A stretch of 64,000 nucleotides of DNA, from NCBI GenBank assembly GCA_964515335.1, contig CAZETS010000007.1, forward strand, positions 37,807 to 101,806, read 5' to 3'. The notes under the pieces are model-generated. The model had not been told where the DNA came from and did not search any database. It saw only the letters and a program-made list of their open reading frames with translations. The DNA is from TMED88 sp964515335 (GTDB lineage: Bacteria; Myxococcota_A; UBA9160; UBA4427). The translations under genes were made by a program, and so were the position numbers. Positions 7,709-19,668 of the stretch are shown here, in pieces; position 1 is the stretch's first letter; the number at the start of each line of letters is the position of its first letter.

Positions 7709-10700
7709 CTAGAGGCCGAACCCTCCGACCGAGAACTCGAAGACAGGGCTCTCCTCGAACACCTCGGGATCGACGGGGAATCCAAGGACGAGCTGGAGCG
7801 GCCCAAAGGGAGAGAACCACAGAACCCCGCCCCCGTAACCGTAGCGCCAGTCCGTGACGTCGAACAGGTTCTGCCCCTCGTAGAAGGCATTGCCCGCATC
7901 CACGAAGAGTACGCCCTGCAGGCCGACCGTCTCGGAGATGGGGAACCGGTACTCGAAGCTCGACGAGATGAACGAGCTGCCGCCGATCACGTCGGTCTCG
8001 AACACGTCGTCGAATTCGCCGATGTTCTTGTCGGTCAGCGAGTTGCAGGCGCCGTTTCCGTTGCCCGTCGCGATGAATCCGGAATCCTGGCAGACGGCCA
8101 CCCAGCGGTCGTTGGCGGCATCGCGCTGCAGCACCGTGCCCACGGGGTGGAAGAGGCCGGCCGGCTGACCCAGCTGGGGGTTCGAGGGCTGCAGGATCGA
8201 GCGGCGCGGGCCCACCGATCGCGCTCGGTAGCCGCGAAGCTGGAACGTCCCGATGCCGCCGAGGAAATAGCGCTCGGTGAGCGGCAGACGCAGGTCGGTG
8301 TCGATCTGATCGAGCGGCGCGACGTTCACGCAGCTTCCCGGCACGTCGCAGGCAGTCGTCTCGGGCAGCCGCAGATCCCAGTCGGAGAACTGGTTGAACG
8401 GAATCGTGTAGCCGATACGGCTGCTCAGCACGAACGTCGAGCGGTCGATCAGGAAGTCGGGCGCGCCGAGGTACCAGGCTCCGCGCGCCTCGAGCCGCAG
8501 GAAGCGGGCGAAGCCGCCGAGGCCCGCGTACTCGACGTTGGCGCCGAAGTTCGTTCCGCTGATCGCCGTGAAGCGGTCGTCGCGCGTATCGCGGGTGAAC
8601 GCGATGCCGAGGATGCTCGCGGTCTCGTTGCCCTGCAGGATCTCTCGCAGGATCGGCGAAGCGGCGAAGACGCCCGTGTCCTGATCGACCTCGCGACTGC
8701 GCCAGGTGTAGCTCAGCGCACCCCGCGCCGAGTTGTCCTCGGCCAACGAGTGCCCGAGCGAGAAGTTGATGCCCTGCTGGGACTGCCGGAACGACTCGAA
8801 CTGCACGTCGGTGATGAAGATCGAGCCCGACAGGCTGAACGTCGTGCCCATGAAGTAGGGGTCGGATATCGAGGCGACGTAGCGGTTGGTGCTGCCGCCG
8901 ACGTCGACGCTCAGGTTCACGAAGTAGCCGCGCCCGAAGAGGTTCGACTGGGAGAGCGCCGCCGTGAAGACGAGCCCGTCCTGGGACGAAAAGCCAGCGC
9001 CGAAGCTGAACGATCCGGTCGGACGCTCGACCACGTTCACGCCGAGATCGAGCTGCGACGGGTCCTCGGTGGGCTGCGAGTCGAAGGAGATGTCTTCGAA
9101 GAACCCGAGCCGGCGGATACGCTGGGTGGACAGCTGGATGCCCCGAGCCGAGTAGAGCTGCCCTTCCACCACCTTCATTTCGCGTCGGATCACCGGGTCG
9201 ATGGTGCGGGTATTGCCCGAGATGTTGACGGTGCGGACGAAGTAGAGAGGCCCCTTCTCCACGTTGAACTGCACGTCGACGACCTTCGTCTGCTGATCGA
9301 GGCTCGTGAGCGGCTGCACGCTCGCCAGGAAGAAGCCCCGGTCGGTGTAGTGCCGCTCGAGTGATTCGACGTCCGAGGTGAGGTGCGAGCGGTTGAACAC
9401 CTCGCCCTCCGAGAGCCGGATCTTCTCGCGCAGCGCGTCGAGGTCCATCGTGTCGTCGCCCGACACGTCGATCGTGCCCACGTGGAACTCGGGGCCCTCC
9501 TTGACGGCCACCGTGACGAAGAGCCCCTCCTCGGTGGCGTCGACCTGGGGTTCGCCGAGCTCGACCTGCAGGTAGCCGGAGTCGGTGTACTTCTTCTCGA
9601 CCTCGCGCATGTCACGGTGGAAGATCGGCTCGGAGTAGGTGCCGGTCTGGTCGAACCAGCTGGTCGCGAACGAGTACCAGCGCCAGGTCTTGGTCGAGAA
9701 GCCCTTGCGCAGCTCCTTGCTGGTGAACGCCTCCGTGCCGGTGAAGTCGATCTCGCGGAGCTTGAGCTTCTCGTTCTCCTCGACCTCGAAGTCGATCGAG
9801 ACGGCGCCCTGGCTCTCCTCGCCGATCGAGAACGAGACCTCGGCGAGGTAGTAGCCCTTCTGGCGGTACAGCTGGACGATGCGCTCCTCGTTCTCGTGCA
9901 GTAGCGGATAGTCGAGGGTCGAGCCGGTCGTGAGCGTGAGGATGTCGGTGATGTCCTCGCTGTCGACGTTGTCGTTGCCGATGATCGAGATCTGCCGGAT
10001 GACCGGGTTCTCCTCGACCTCGAAGGTGATCGTCAGGCCCTCTGGCGCATCCTCGGCGAAGACGTAGACGTTGCGGAAGAAGCCGAGCGCCTGGATCTCG
10101 CGCAGATCGGCGGCGAGCAGGGCGCGGTTCAGGGGATCGCCCGGCCGCGTGCGAATGCGGCTGCGGATCGCGTCCTCCTCGATGCGTCGGTTTCCGCGCA
10201 CGCGCACGTCGGCCACGATGTCGCCGCCCCGCGCCACGCCGCCGATGCCCGCGCCGATGATCGCCTCGGGGCGGACCACGTTGAAGGTGAGCAGTACGCC
10301 GCCGGCGCGGCGCTCGGTGTCGACGTTGACGCGCGTCACCCGACCGAGCGCCTCGATGGCGACGCGGTCCGCCGCCACCCGGTCCGGATCGTAGGGCGTG
10401 CCCGCCTGCGAGCCGATCTGCTCGCGGATCAGCGGCTCGAGTTCGCCGGCACCCTCGATCTTGAGCGAGATCACGCGATCGGGATCGGCGCCGGAGACGA
10501 CCGCCACGACCTGCTCGGTGAGGTCGCCGAGCCGCGCGACCAGCTCGCGATCGCCCTCCGCCGGCCAGGAGACCGAGCGGCTGCGCAGGCGCCGGTCCAC
10601 CGGCACGAAGCGCGCGTCGAGGCTGTAACGCCCGGCCAGCTCGGTGACGCTGGCCACCACCACGCCGTCGCCGCCGAGCTCGCGCGCCATCGCGCGCAGC

Positions 10701-11104
10701 TGCTCGTCCGAGGGCTCGATAACGTCGAGCTCCTCGAGCGCTTCTTTCACCTGCTCGGCATCGACCGTGGCGACCTTGCCCGTGGCCGCGAGTCTGGCGG
10801 CGAGCAGCTGGGGCAGCGACTCCGAGAGGTGGGAGAGGGGCCGCGCGCTGTGCACCTGGAACGGCAGCAGGACCACCACCGATACGTCGGCGACCATTTC
10901 GCGCTCGGCGGGCGCGTCGGGGGCGAGCGCCTCGGCCGGAGTCTCCTGGACGGCGGCGGCATCGGGAGGCGCTGCCGACGGGCCGGTCTGCGCGTTCGCC
11001 GTGCCCGCGGCCAGCGCCAGCAGCACTGCCCCGGCGCTGAGCACGCGCGCGACGCCCGGACCGCGTCGCCCGCGCAGCGAGCGGCCCTGCCCCCAGACGA
11101 TCAC
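7709..11104 (-). CDS. bamA: Outer-membrane protein assembly factor BamA with N-terminal extension and six POTRA domains
   Basis: BamA folds and inserts beta-barrel proteins into the outer membrane. From the GTG at 11104 the product is 1131 residues, well over the usual ~800. Order: signal peptide (1-38, cut after ANA), a Pro/Ala linker, an extra alpha/beta domain (about 71-205, starting VVVLLPFQ) resembling TolB-N/CsgG-like modules, then POTRA repeats from about 210 to 680. I count six (starts: SLKIEGAG, DVRVRGNR, QISIIGND, EIDFTGTE, TIDVSGDD, TVNISGNT) rather than five. The barrel follows, with the lid-lock motif as LRGYRARS and an inserted loop of about 60 residues containing two cysteines. 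The C-terminus ends Gly-Phe-Gly-Leu rather than in Phe. An upstream in-frame start at 11209 lacks a signal-like beginning. Confidence 0.93.
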   Translation of the reverse strand: MIVWGQGRSLRGRRGPGVARVLSAGAVLLALAAGTANAQTGPSAAPPDAAAVQETPAEALAPDAPAEREMVADVSVVVLLPFQVHSARPLSHLSESLPQLLAARLAATGKVATVDAEQVKEALEELDVIEPSDEQLRAMARELGGDGVVVASVTELAGRYSLDARFVPVDRRLRSRSVSWPAEGDRELVARLGDLTEQVVAVVSGADPDRVISLKIEGAGELEPLIREQIGSQAGTPYDPDRVAADRVAIEALGRVTRVNVDTERRAGGVLLTFNVVRPEAIIGAGIGGVARGGDIVADVRVRGNRRIEEDAIRSRIRTRPGDPLNRALLAADLREIQALGFFRNVYVFAEDAPEGLTITFEVEENPVIRQISIIGNDNVDSEDITDILTLTTGSTLDYPLLHENEERIVQLYRQKGYYLAEVSFSIGEESQGAVSIDFEVEENEKLKLREIDFTGTEAFTSKELRKGFSTKTWRWYSFATSWFDQTGTYSEPIFHRDMREVEKKYTDSGYLQVELGEPQVDATEEGLFVTVAVKEGPEFHVGTIDVSGDDTMDLDALREKIRLSEGEVFNRSHLTSDVESLERHYTDRGFFLASVQPLTSLDQQTKVVDVQFNVEKGPLYFVRTVNISGNTRTIDPVIRREMKVVEGQLYSARGIQLSTQRIRRLGFFEDISFDSQPTEDPSQLDLGVNVVERPTGSFSFGAGFSSQDGLVFTAALSQSNLFGRGYFVNLSVDVGGSTNRYVASISDPYFMGTTFSLSGSIFITDVQFESFRQSQQGINFSLGHSLAEDNSARGALSYTWRSREVDQDTGVFAASPILREILQGNETASILGIAFTRDTRDDRFTAISGTNFGANVEYAGLGGFARFLRLEARGAWYLGAPDFLIDRSTFVLSSRIGYTIPFNQFSDWDLRLPETTACDVPGSCVNVAPLDQIDTDLRLPLTERYFLGGIGTFQLRGYRARSVGPRRSILQPSNPQLGQPAGLFHPVGTVLQRDAANDRWVAVCQDSGFIATGNGNGACNSLTDKNIGEFDDVFETDVIGGSSFISSSFEYRFPISETVGLQGVLFVDAGNAFYEGQNLFDVTDWRYGYGGGVLWFSPFGPLQLVLGFPVDPEVFEESPVFEFSVGGFGL

Positions 11105-11445
11105 CTCGGACGAGCTCCCATTGCCCTCTATCTGACCGACCGGCGCCGTCAGAGCAGACGGCCCGCGCCACCTGCACGACCGGATCGAAACGGGCGGACT
11201 CGCCCGCACGTCGATCGCGTCCGGGGCGGGACCGTAGACACCTCGCCCAATCGCCCGAATGCGGCGGCAGTCTAGGTTCTGGCGGCACGCCGGGCAAGTA
11301 TTCGCGGAAAGTGATTCGTATGGAAAGTCAAAGAGTTACCGACTTCCCGCGCCGCCACTTCGGGGTGCAACCGGGGCGCGCCGGGCGGTGTCTGGCCAAG
11401 TGCTCGAGGTGGGGATGGTGCGCGTGTGACTGCTCGCCACGCACC
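11105..11445. other. Intergenic stretch between lolD and bamA
   Basis: 341 bp without a convincing gene. It follows lolD and precedes bamA, both on the minus strand, so it probably carries the bamA promoter. On the minus strand a TTGACT hexamer occurs at about 11331-11336, but I find no good -10 at the right spacing, so I do not call a promoter. Confidence 0.4.
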
Positions 11446-12169
<724 letters not shown>

Positions 12170-12177
<8 letters not shown>

Positions 12178-14170
12178 GGCGCAACCCCTCGGCGGGATCG
12201 ATGCGTGCGCCCTGCCAGCTCGGCAACAGGGTCGCCCCGAGCGATAGCACCATCGCGAGCGTCACCACCACGGCCACCTGGACCGGGTCGACGCGCGAAG
12301 GCAGGCTCGACAGCTGATAGACACTCGACGGCAACGTATCGACTCCGGTCAACCCCTCGATGCGGTCCTGGATCCAGCGGAGCCGGTGGGTGACGGCCAG
12401 CCCGGCCAGTACACCGAGCACCGTGCCCAGCAGGCCGATCATGGTGCCCTCCAGGGCGAAGATGCGCTCGACCAGCGCATTCTCGGCCCCCATGGCCTTG
12501 AGGATCGCGATGTCGCTCGATTTCTCCATGATCATCATGACGAGTGTGGCCACGATGATGAAGGCCGCCACCACCATGATCATGGTGAGCAGCACGCCCA
12601 TCATCACGCGTTCGGTCTTGAGAGCCTGGAAGAACGCTGGAAAGTACTCCTTCCAGTCGCGCGCACGGAACGGCTTCCCGAGCCCGGCGACCACCGCCTC
12701 GCCCACCGCCTGCGAGCGATAGTAGTCGGTGGTCACCGCCTCGATGCCGTCGATCACCGGGCCCGAGCGGCGGAACTCCTGGGCGGCCGGAATGCTCACG
12801 TAGACGTAGACCTCGTCGTACTGGTAGGCACCGGCCCGTGAGAGCCCGACGATGCGAAATCGCGAGATCCGCGGTCCGGGACCGAGCGGGGTCGGCGGAC
12901 CGCCGAAGGGCGAGATCACCAGCAGCCGATCGCCGAGCCCGAGCCCGAGCGACGCCGAGAGCTGGTTGCCGATCACGATGCCCGGCAGGCGGGCTTCGTC
13001 CTCTTCGGCCGGCGAGCCGTCCGTCGGCGCCGATTCCCCGCTCAGGTCTTCGAGCGAGCCCGCGACGACGTTCTCGCGCAGCCGCGTCACGGCACTCGCC
13101 GCCTCCGGGTCGACGCCCCGCACGCGCACGCTGTAGATCTCGCCGCCCCGACCGCGCACCATCGCGTCGGCGTCGAGGTACGGCGACGCCGCGACCACCC
13201 CGGGCGTCGCGCGCACGCGCTCGAGCACGCCCGCCCAGTCCGGAATCGGCCCGTCGCCCCGCTCGATCACGAAGTGCGCCCGGTCGCCGAGGATCTCGTC
13301 GCGCCAGGTCTGCTCGAAGCCGTTCATCACCGACAGCACCACGATGATCAACCACACGCCGGCCGCGATGCCGACCACGCAGATGCCCGTGATGGCCGAG
13401 ATGAAGATCTGCCGGCGCCGCGCGACCAGGTAGCGCCCGGCGATGAACCACTCGGCGGTCCCGCGCATGTCGACGAAGCCGGCGATGGCCTGGGGCAGGA
13501 GTCCCAACACGACCGTCCCGCCGATCGCCACGAGCAGCCAGCCTCCAACGGCGCCGACCGTCGCGACCAGCGACGCCGGCAGCAGCACCAGCGCGCTCGC
13601 CACGAGAAACAGAAGCGTGATCCGCGCCGCGAGCTGCTCGCCCTCGTCGGCCGAGCCACCGCGCCCGCGCCGGCGCAGACGACTCGCGCACCAGTACAGG
13701 CCGGGCACCCCGGCGAGGCCCACCGGCAGCAGCCCCAGCCCGGTGCCGGCCGCGGCCAACGCCATACCGAGGCCCAGCGCGCGGCCACCGAGCGAAGCCA
13801 GCCGAACGGGGTCGAGCGAACGCATCGCCACGCTCACCGCCGTCATCGCGGCGGCCGTTGCAACGGCCGCCCCCAGCAGCACCGGGGCGAACCCACCGGC
13901 CCACGTCGCGAGCGGCGCGCTCGCGAGCTCGGGATGCAGCACGCGCATCGCGAGCAGGGCCGCTACCGCGGCCACGCCGGCTCCGGCGACCGCCTTCGGC
14001 GCGCTCCGCCGCGCGCTGCGGGCGAAGCGGTCGAGCACGACCACCGACGAGATCAGGTAGACGGCCATCATCGTGGCGATCCCGAGCGCGAGCAGCACGA
14101 TGAAGGCCAGCGCGACCCCGCCCCCGGCGGAGAAGACGCCGCTCGCGAGCTCGCCGATCGACTCCGTCAA
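12170..14170 (-). CDS. LolC/LolE-family lipoprotein-release permease with extra N-terminal membrane domain
   Basis: The C-terminal ~415 residues are a standard LolC/E permease: the opening helix around AGRYLVARRRQIFISAIT, periplasmic MacB-like domain, then VMMGVLLTMIMVVAAFIIVA and ILKAMGAENALVERIF, ending with the last helix before GARIDPAEGLRHE. Ahead of this lie about 245 residues with five or six hydrophobic segments and no similarity I recognise; LolC/E proteins are normally ~410 residues. The TTG at 14170 (GAGGGCGGGG just upstream) is the only plausible start after prfB and gives 666 residues. Only one LolC/E-type gene lies here, so it probably works as a homodimer (LolF-like). Start moderately uncertain; an ATG pair lies about 30 residues downstream. 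Confidence 0.85.
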
Positions 14171-14210
14171 CGGCCCCGCCCTCGCCCGCGCCTCGGCGCG
14201 CCGCGCGTCG

Positions 14211-15357
14211 TCATCCGCCGGCGGCGCTCCGCTCGCCGGACTGCTTGAGGAGCGTCGCCCGCATGAAGCCGTCGATGTCGCCGTCGAGCACGCCCTCGGT
14301 ATTGCCCATCTCGACGTCGGTGCGGTGGTCCTTGACGCGCTGCTGGGGGTGCAGGGTGTACGAGCGGATCTGACTGCCGAAGCCGATCTCGCGCTTCTCG
14401 CCCGCAATGGCCGCCAGCCTCTCCTCCTGCTCGCGGCGCGAGCGCTCGAAGAGCTGCGCGCGCAGCACCTTCATCGCCGTCGCCTTGTTCTTGTGCTGGG
14501 AACGCTCGTTCTGGCACTGCACCACGATGCCGGTCGGCACGTGGGTGATGCGCACCGCCGAGTCCGTCTTGTTGACGTGCTGGCCGCCCGCACCGCTCGC
14601 GCGATAGGTGTCGATGCGCAGGTCGCTCTCGTCGATCTCCACATCGACGGCGTCGTCGATCTCGGGCACCGCGGTGACGCTCGCGAAGGCGGTCTGCCGG
14701 CGGGCATTCGCGTCGAAGGGCGAGATGCGCACCAGGCGGTGCACGCCCTGCTCGGTATTCAGGTAGCCGTAGGCGTAGTTGCCCGCGATGCCGATCGTCG
14801 CGCTGCGGATGCCGGCCTCCTCGGCGGGCTGCAGGTCGATCACCTCGGCATCGAAGCCCCGGCGCTCGGCCCAGCGCAGATACATGCGCATGAGCATCTC
14901 GGCCCAGTCGCAGGCGTCAGTGCCGCCGGCGCCGGCGTTGATCGAGACGATCGCGTCGGAGGCGTCGTGCTCGCCACCGAGCAGCTGGCGCAGCTCGGCG
15001 TCCTGCAGGTCGGCGTCGATCTCCCCGAGCTTCGCGGCCGCCTCACTGCGGGTGTCTTCGTCGTCGGCCTCGTCGGCGAGCTCGAGCAACACGTCGACGT
15101 CGTCGATACCGGCCTCGATGCGATCGTACAGGCCGAGCTCCGACTCGATCACGCTCTTGTCGCGACCGACCTTCCTGGCGTTTTCCGGATCGCTCCAGAG
15201 ATCGGGCTTGGCGAGCTCGGCCTCGAGGGCCTCGTGTCTGGCACGCAGTCCAGCGACGTCAAAGACGCCCCCGGAACTCTTCGAAGCGGCCTCGCAGGGA
15301 CGCGAGGCGCTCTCGGAGCTCGCCGGGGTCGGTGGTCGGGTGCTTCTCTTCACTCAT
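14211..15357 (-). CDS. prfB: Peptide chain release factor 2 (programmed +1 frameshift)
   Basis: RF2 terminates translation at UGA and UAA. Translation starts at the ATG at 15357, runs 32 codons to CTT TGA (15264-15259) and must shift +1 to continue in the long frame to 14211. The join gives FRGRL-DVAGLRARHEALEAEL, matching the normal RF2 N-terminus, whereas starting the long frame at 15353 gives an unrelated Arg/Ser-rich leader. The product is about 381 residues and has the codon-recognition SPF in RISPFDANARRQ and the catalytic GGQ in SGAGGQHVNKTDSAVR. It lies between lnt (48 bp) and the LolC/E permease (40 bp) in the same operon. Expression is expected to be autoregulated by RF2 level, as in E. 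coli. Confidence 0.95.
15258..15274 (-). promoter_or_regulatory. RF2 recoding signal: internal SD-like run plus CUU UGA C
   Basis: On the minus strand the sequence reads CCGGGGGCGTCTTTGAC, i.e. a G-rich Shine-Dalgarno-like stimulator three bases before the slippery CTT, the in-frame UGA and the following C. This is almost the E. coli prfB element (AGGGGGTATCTTTGAC). It should make ribosomes shift +1 when RF2 is scarce. Confidence 0.93.
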
Positions 15358-15405
15358 CGGATCGGACTCTCTCGCTGGTTCGACGGATTGATGGCTGGGA
15401 TGGGC

Positions 15406-17082
15406 TCACCCTGCGGACGCTCGGTCGGACGAGCCGTTGGCACCTCGGGTTCCCCCGGCCCGCGCACGCAGAACGAGGCCCAGCCCGGACCAGAGCAGCA
15501 ACGGCAGCGTGGCCCAGCAGCCGTAGACGAAGACATCCCCGTGCCGGGTATAGAACGTGGAGGCGTCCGACCCCGGCAGCGTCACGTCGGCGACGATCAG
15601 GCCACGCTCGAACAACCCGCTGTCGTGTTGGACGTGCCCCCGCGCGTCGATGATGGCCGAGACCCCCGTGTTGGCGGCACGCACCAGCGGAACGCCTGTC
15701 TCGGCGGCCCGCATGGCGGTGATCGCGAGAAACTGGTGGGGGGCGCCGGTGCGACCGTACCAGGCGTCGTTCGTGATGGCGACGAGGAGGGCCGCGCCGT
15801 CGGCCACGAAGCGCCGGACCAGGTCCGGAAAGAGCAGTTCATAGCAGATCGGCACTCCGACCCGGACCGCACCGCCGCCCCCCTGCGCCCGATCCGGCAC
15901 GAAGACGCGAAGCGCCGAGGGCCCCGGCCCCGGACTGACGTCCCCCGCCGCCACACCGCGCGCGATGGCCTCGACGAAGCCGCCGAGCAGGCCGCGGAAC
16001 GGCACGTACTCCCCGAAGGGTACGAGATGGCTCTTGTCGTAGCGGCCGGCGACACGCCCGTCGGGCTCGATCACGAAGGCGCTGTCGTACCAGTCGGTGA
16101 TCAGTCCGGCCCGCCGGTCGACCGCCACACCCACCGCCCCGACCACCAGCGAGACGCCGAGCTCGCGCGCGAGCCCGGCGACGCGCTGCGCGGCGCCCGG
16201 CTCGAGCTCGATGGCGCCCGGAAATGCCGTCTCGGGCCACACGACCAGCTCGGCGCCCTCGGCGGCCGCAACCCGGGTGAGCGTCGCGTAACGGTCGAGC
16301 GTCTCGACGAAGCGGGCGTCGCTCCACTTGGAGCCCTGCTCGATGCTGCCCTGCAGCACCGCCACGCGAACCGACGGCCCGGACGGCGCGCCCCGCCCCG
16401 CTTCGTTCCACTCGAGCGACGACCCCACCCCGCACAGGACGAGCCAGGCGACGGCGCCGCCAACGAGCCCCCGGGTTGCGCCGGAGCGCCCGCCCATCGC
16501 GCGCACCGAGCCTGCGATCAGGGCGCCGGTCAGCGCGACCCCGAAGCCGACGAGATGCACGCCGCCGAGCCGGGCCAGCGGCAGCCAGAGCGATTCGCCC
16601 GACTGCGTGTAGCCGAGCAACGACCACGGAAAGCCCGTCGCCACGAAGGTGCGCAGGTAGTCGCCCAGCACGAAGGCGATCGCGATCGCGAGCGGCGTGG
16701 ACCGACCGCAGCGATGGAGCCAGCCAAGCACCGCTCCCACCGCCGCCGTGCTGGCAGCCGGATACAGCGCGAGAGCCAGCACCGCCAGTACGCCGACGGT
16801 CGGCGACGCCCCCCCGTAACGCACCGTCACCACGAAGATCCAGTACAGGATCGCCGCGTGCGCGATCCAGCCGGCCACGAAGGCCCGCGCCGCCGCGCGC
16901 CCCGGCGAGCAGCCGGACACGGCGAGCGAGAGGGACGCGACCGCGAGCGGGCCGAGCCAGAGTCCGCCGTCCACCAGGGTGTCGCCGAAGCGCTGCGGGA
17001 AAGCGAAGACGAAGAACACCGCGTAGGCGACCAGCCCCGCCGGCCGCACCCCCGCCCCGCTCGCCCCCTCGCTGCTGCTCAC
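15406..17082 (-). CDS. lnt: Apolipoprotein N-acyltransferase
   Basis: Lnt adds the third acyl chain to the N-terminal cysteine of lipoproteins at the periplasmic face of the inner membrane, making them substrates for LolCDE. The 558-residue protein has about six N-terminal membrane helices, a nitrilase-type domain and a final C-terminal helix. The catalytic triad is visible: Glu in VVWPETAFPG, Lys in YDKSHLVPFGEYVPF, Cys in GVPICYELLFP. I chose the GTG at 17082, which overlaps the ybeY TGA as GTGA; another in-frame GTG at 17100 would add six residues. Clustering with lolD and the LolC/E permease is functionally coherent. Confidence 0.94.
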   Translation of the reverse strand: MSSSEGASGAGVRPAGLVAYAVFFVFAFPQRFGDTLVDGGLWLGPLAVASLSLAVSGCSPGRAAARAFVAGWIAHAAILYWIFVVTVRYGGASPTVGVLAVLALALYPAASTAAVGAVLGWLHRCGRSTPLAIAIAFVLGDYLRTFVATGFPWSLLGYTQSGESLWLPLARLGGVHLVGFGVALTGALIAGSVRAMGGRSGATRGLVGGAVAWLVLCGVGSSLEWNEAGRGAPSGPSVRVAVLQGSIEQGSKWSDARFVETLDRYATLTRVAAAEGAELVVWPETAFPGAIELEPGAAQRVAGLARELGVSLVVGAVGVAVDRRAGLITDWYDSAFVIEPDGRVAGRYDKSHLVPFGEYVPFRGLLGGFVEAIARGVAAGDVSPGPGPSALRVFVPDRAQGGGGAVRVGVPICYELLFPDLVRRFVADGAALLVAITNDAWYGRTGAPHQFLAITAMRAAETGVPLVRAANTGVSAIIDARGHVQHDSGLFERGLIVADVTLPGSDASTFYTRHGDVFVYGCWATLPLLLWSGLGLVLRARAGGTRGANGSSDRASAG

Positions 17083-17521
17083 GCCTGCGCGGCGCGCCAC
17101 AGCCGACGCTGCTCGGCCCGCATGACGCTCGCCTCGTCTTCCTGCTCGTGATCGTGGCCGAGCACGTGGAGCAGTCCGTGGACGAGCAGGCGCAGCACCT
17201 CGTCGTCGAGGCTCCGGTGCCGCGCCGCCGCTTGACGGGCCGCCGTCTCGACGCTGATCACCACGTCGCCGAGCAGCTCGCCGCGGTGCGCGCTGCCCGC
17301 GCCCTCGAGCAGCGAGAACGAGAGCACGTCGGTGGCGCGATCGCGTCCGCGCCAGTCACGATTGAGCGTGCGCATCGCGGAATCGTCGACGAGCGCGATC
17401 GACAGCTCGGCGCGCCCGTGCCCAACGGCGCCGAGCAGCCGCCGGGCGCGGGCCCGCAGCAGCGACACGTCGACCCGCGAGCCGCGCACGCCCTCGGGCG
17501 GACCGCTGACGCGAACGGGCA

Positions 17522-17522
<1 letters not shown>
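17079..17522 (-). CDS. ybeY: Endoribonuclease YbeY (rRNA maturation factor)
   Basis: YbeY is a zinc-dependent RNase acting in 16S rRNA 3' maturation and ribosome quality control. The 147-residue protein has the signature HGLLHVLGHDHE with the three zinc-binding histidines, and ATDVLSFSL upstream, as in the family. The ATG at 17522 overlaps the phoH TGA (TGATG), and its own stop overlaps the lnt GTG. phoH-ybeY-lnt is a very common gene order in proteobacteria. Confidence 0.95.
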
Positions 17523-18514
<992 letters not shown>

Positions 18515-18537
18515 GATGCACTCCAGCAGTGAGCGTC

Positions 18538-19668
18538 TCAGCGCTCGGGCGCGAGTAGGACGATTCCGCCGTCACGCCGAGCGAAATAGTATGCGCCGGC
18601 GTCGTCCGGCGTCAACGCGAGGCGCTCCACGCTCGCCCAGGCGTCGGCGTCGTCCGCCGCCTCGGGCCAGCGACCCGTCAGGTAGCGGGCCGCCTCGAGG
18701 GCATTCTCGATGCGTCTTCGCTCGAAGCTCGCGGTGGCGCCGGCGAGCGGCCGATGCACGATCGGCTCGCCGCGCAGCTCCCCGCCGGCGGGCCGCTGCC
18801 CGAGCGACAGCCACGTCACCGCGGCCAGCAGGAGGAGCGGAACGATCGATGCGGCCGCCAGCTTCAGGTAGCGGCCGACCGCAGCACTCGCGCGGCGCCC
18901 GGCTCGCGCCGCGCGGCGGCGGCTCGACACCTCGGCGGGCTCGATCAGGCCGGCCTCGCGCAGCTCGGCGAGGATGCGCGTGGCCTCGAACGTGCCGAGC
19001 CGCGACAGGTCGACGATGCGACGCACCGGAAGCCGGCCGTCGACGAGCTGGAAGACGCGGTCCGTCTCCGGCAGGTGGGCACGGCCCTCCGACTGCACCT
19101 GCTGCCTGTACACGTCCAGACGGCCGATCCGGCGGAACACCATGTCGCCGTCCGGCACCCGATCCTGGAAGGTCTGCCACTCGTCGAGCATGCGCAGGCC
19201 GTCCATCAGGATCTGCTCGGCGCCGAGCAGCTTCTCGGGCGGCGTGTCGTGGTGGATGGGCTGCGCGCTGAAGTGAAAGGACCCGCCGCTCCAGCGCATC
19301 ACCTCGAAGATCGTCTCGCGCGACAACAGCTCGGCGATCTCCTCGAGGTCGCACTTGTCCACCGTCGCGCTCTGGATCAGCAGCGCGGGCAGCGAGCGCG
19401 CCGAGCTCTCGCTCTCCCGGAGCATCTCGTCGAGCTTCGCCCGCGTGATGAGGCCGCAGCGAACGAGACGATCGCCGAGCACCGCGAACTCGGACTTGCC
19501 GACCGGCGATGCCCACACGACGGCGCCGCCGTCGAAGGCCAGCTGCACGCGCTGCGTCTCACCGCCGATCTCGAGCAGCCCGGTCTTGCGCTGCTGACCG
19601 ATCAGCTGGAAGACCTCGGCAATGCCGAAGTCCTTGAGGTTGCCGTGGAGGGCCACGCTCACGGTCAC
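18538..19668 (-). CDS. DUF4388 domain protein with C-terminal transmembrane anchor
   Basis: 376 residues. The N-terminus (about 1-105) is a DUF4388/PATAN-type domain: LHGNLKDFGIAEVFQLIGQQ, KTGLLEI, VVWASPVG. A middle region (about 110-245) with repeated helix pairs ends in a winged-helix-like segment (RRIVDLSRLGTFEATRILAE). One hydrophobic helix follows near residues 280-300 (LAAASIVPLLLLAAVTWLSL), then a ~75-residue tail probably on the other side of the membrane. DUF4388 proteins are abundant in myxobacteria and relatives and are linked to signalling, but the biochemical role here is unknown. The GTG at 19668 overlaps the stop of the preceding gene (GTGA). It stands first before phoH in a run of housekeeping genes. 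Confidence 0.8.
   Translation of the reverse strand: MTVSVALHGNLKDFGIAEVFQLIGQQRKTGLLEIGGETQRVQLAFDGGAVVWASPVGKSEFAVLGDRLVRCGLITRAKLDEMLRESESSARSLPALLIQSATVDKCDLEEIAELLSRETIFEVMRWSGGSFHFSAQPIHHDTPPEKLLGAEQILMDGLRMLDEWQTFQDRVPDGDMVFRRIGRLDVYRQQVQSEGRAHLPETDRVFQLVDGRLPVRRIVDLSRLGTFEATRILAELREAGLIEPAEVSSRRRAARAGRRASAAVGRYLKLAAASIVPLLLLAAVTWLSLGQRPAGGELRGEPIVHRPLAGATASFERRRIENALEAARYLTGRWPEAADDADAWASVERLALTPDDAGAYYFARRDGGIVLLAPER

Noticed and set aside
14211..15353. prfB start at 15353 without frameshift
   Set aside because: Gives a non-conserved Ser/Arg leader, whereas the +1 shift from 15357 gives the family N-terminus and an exact recoding site.
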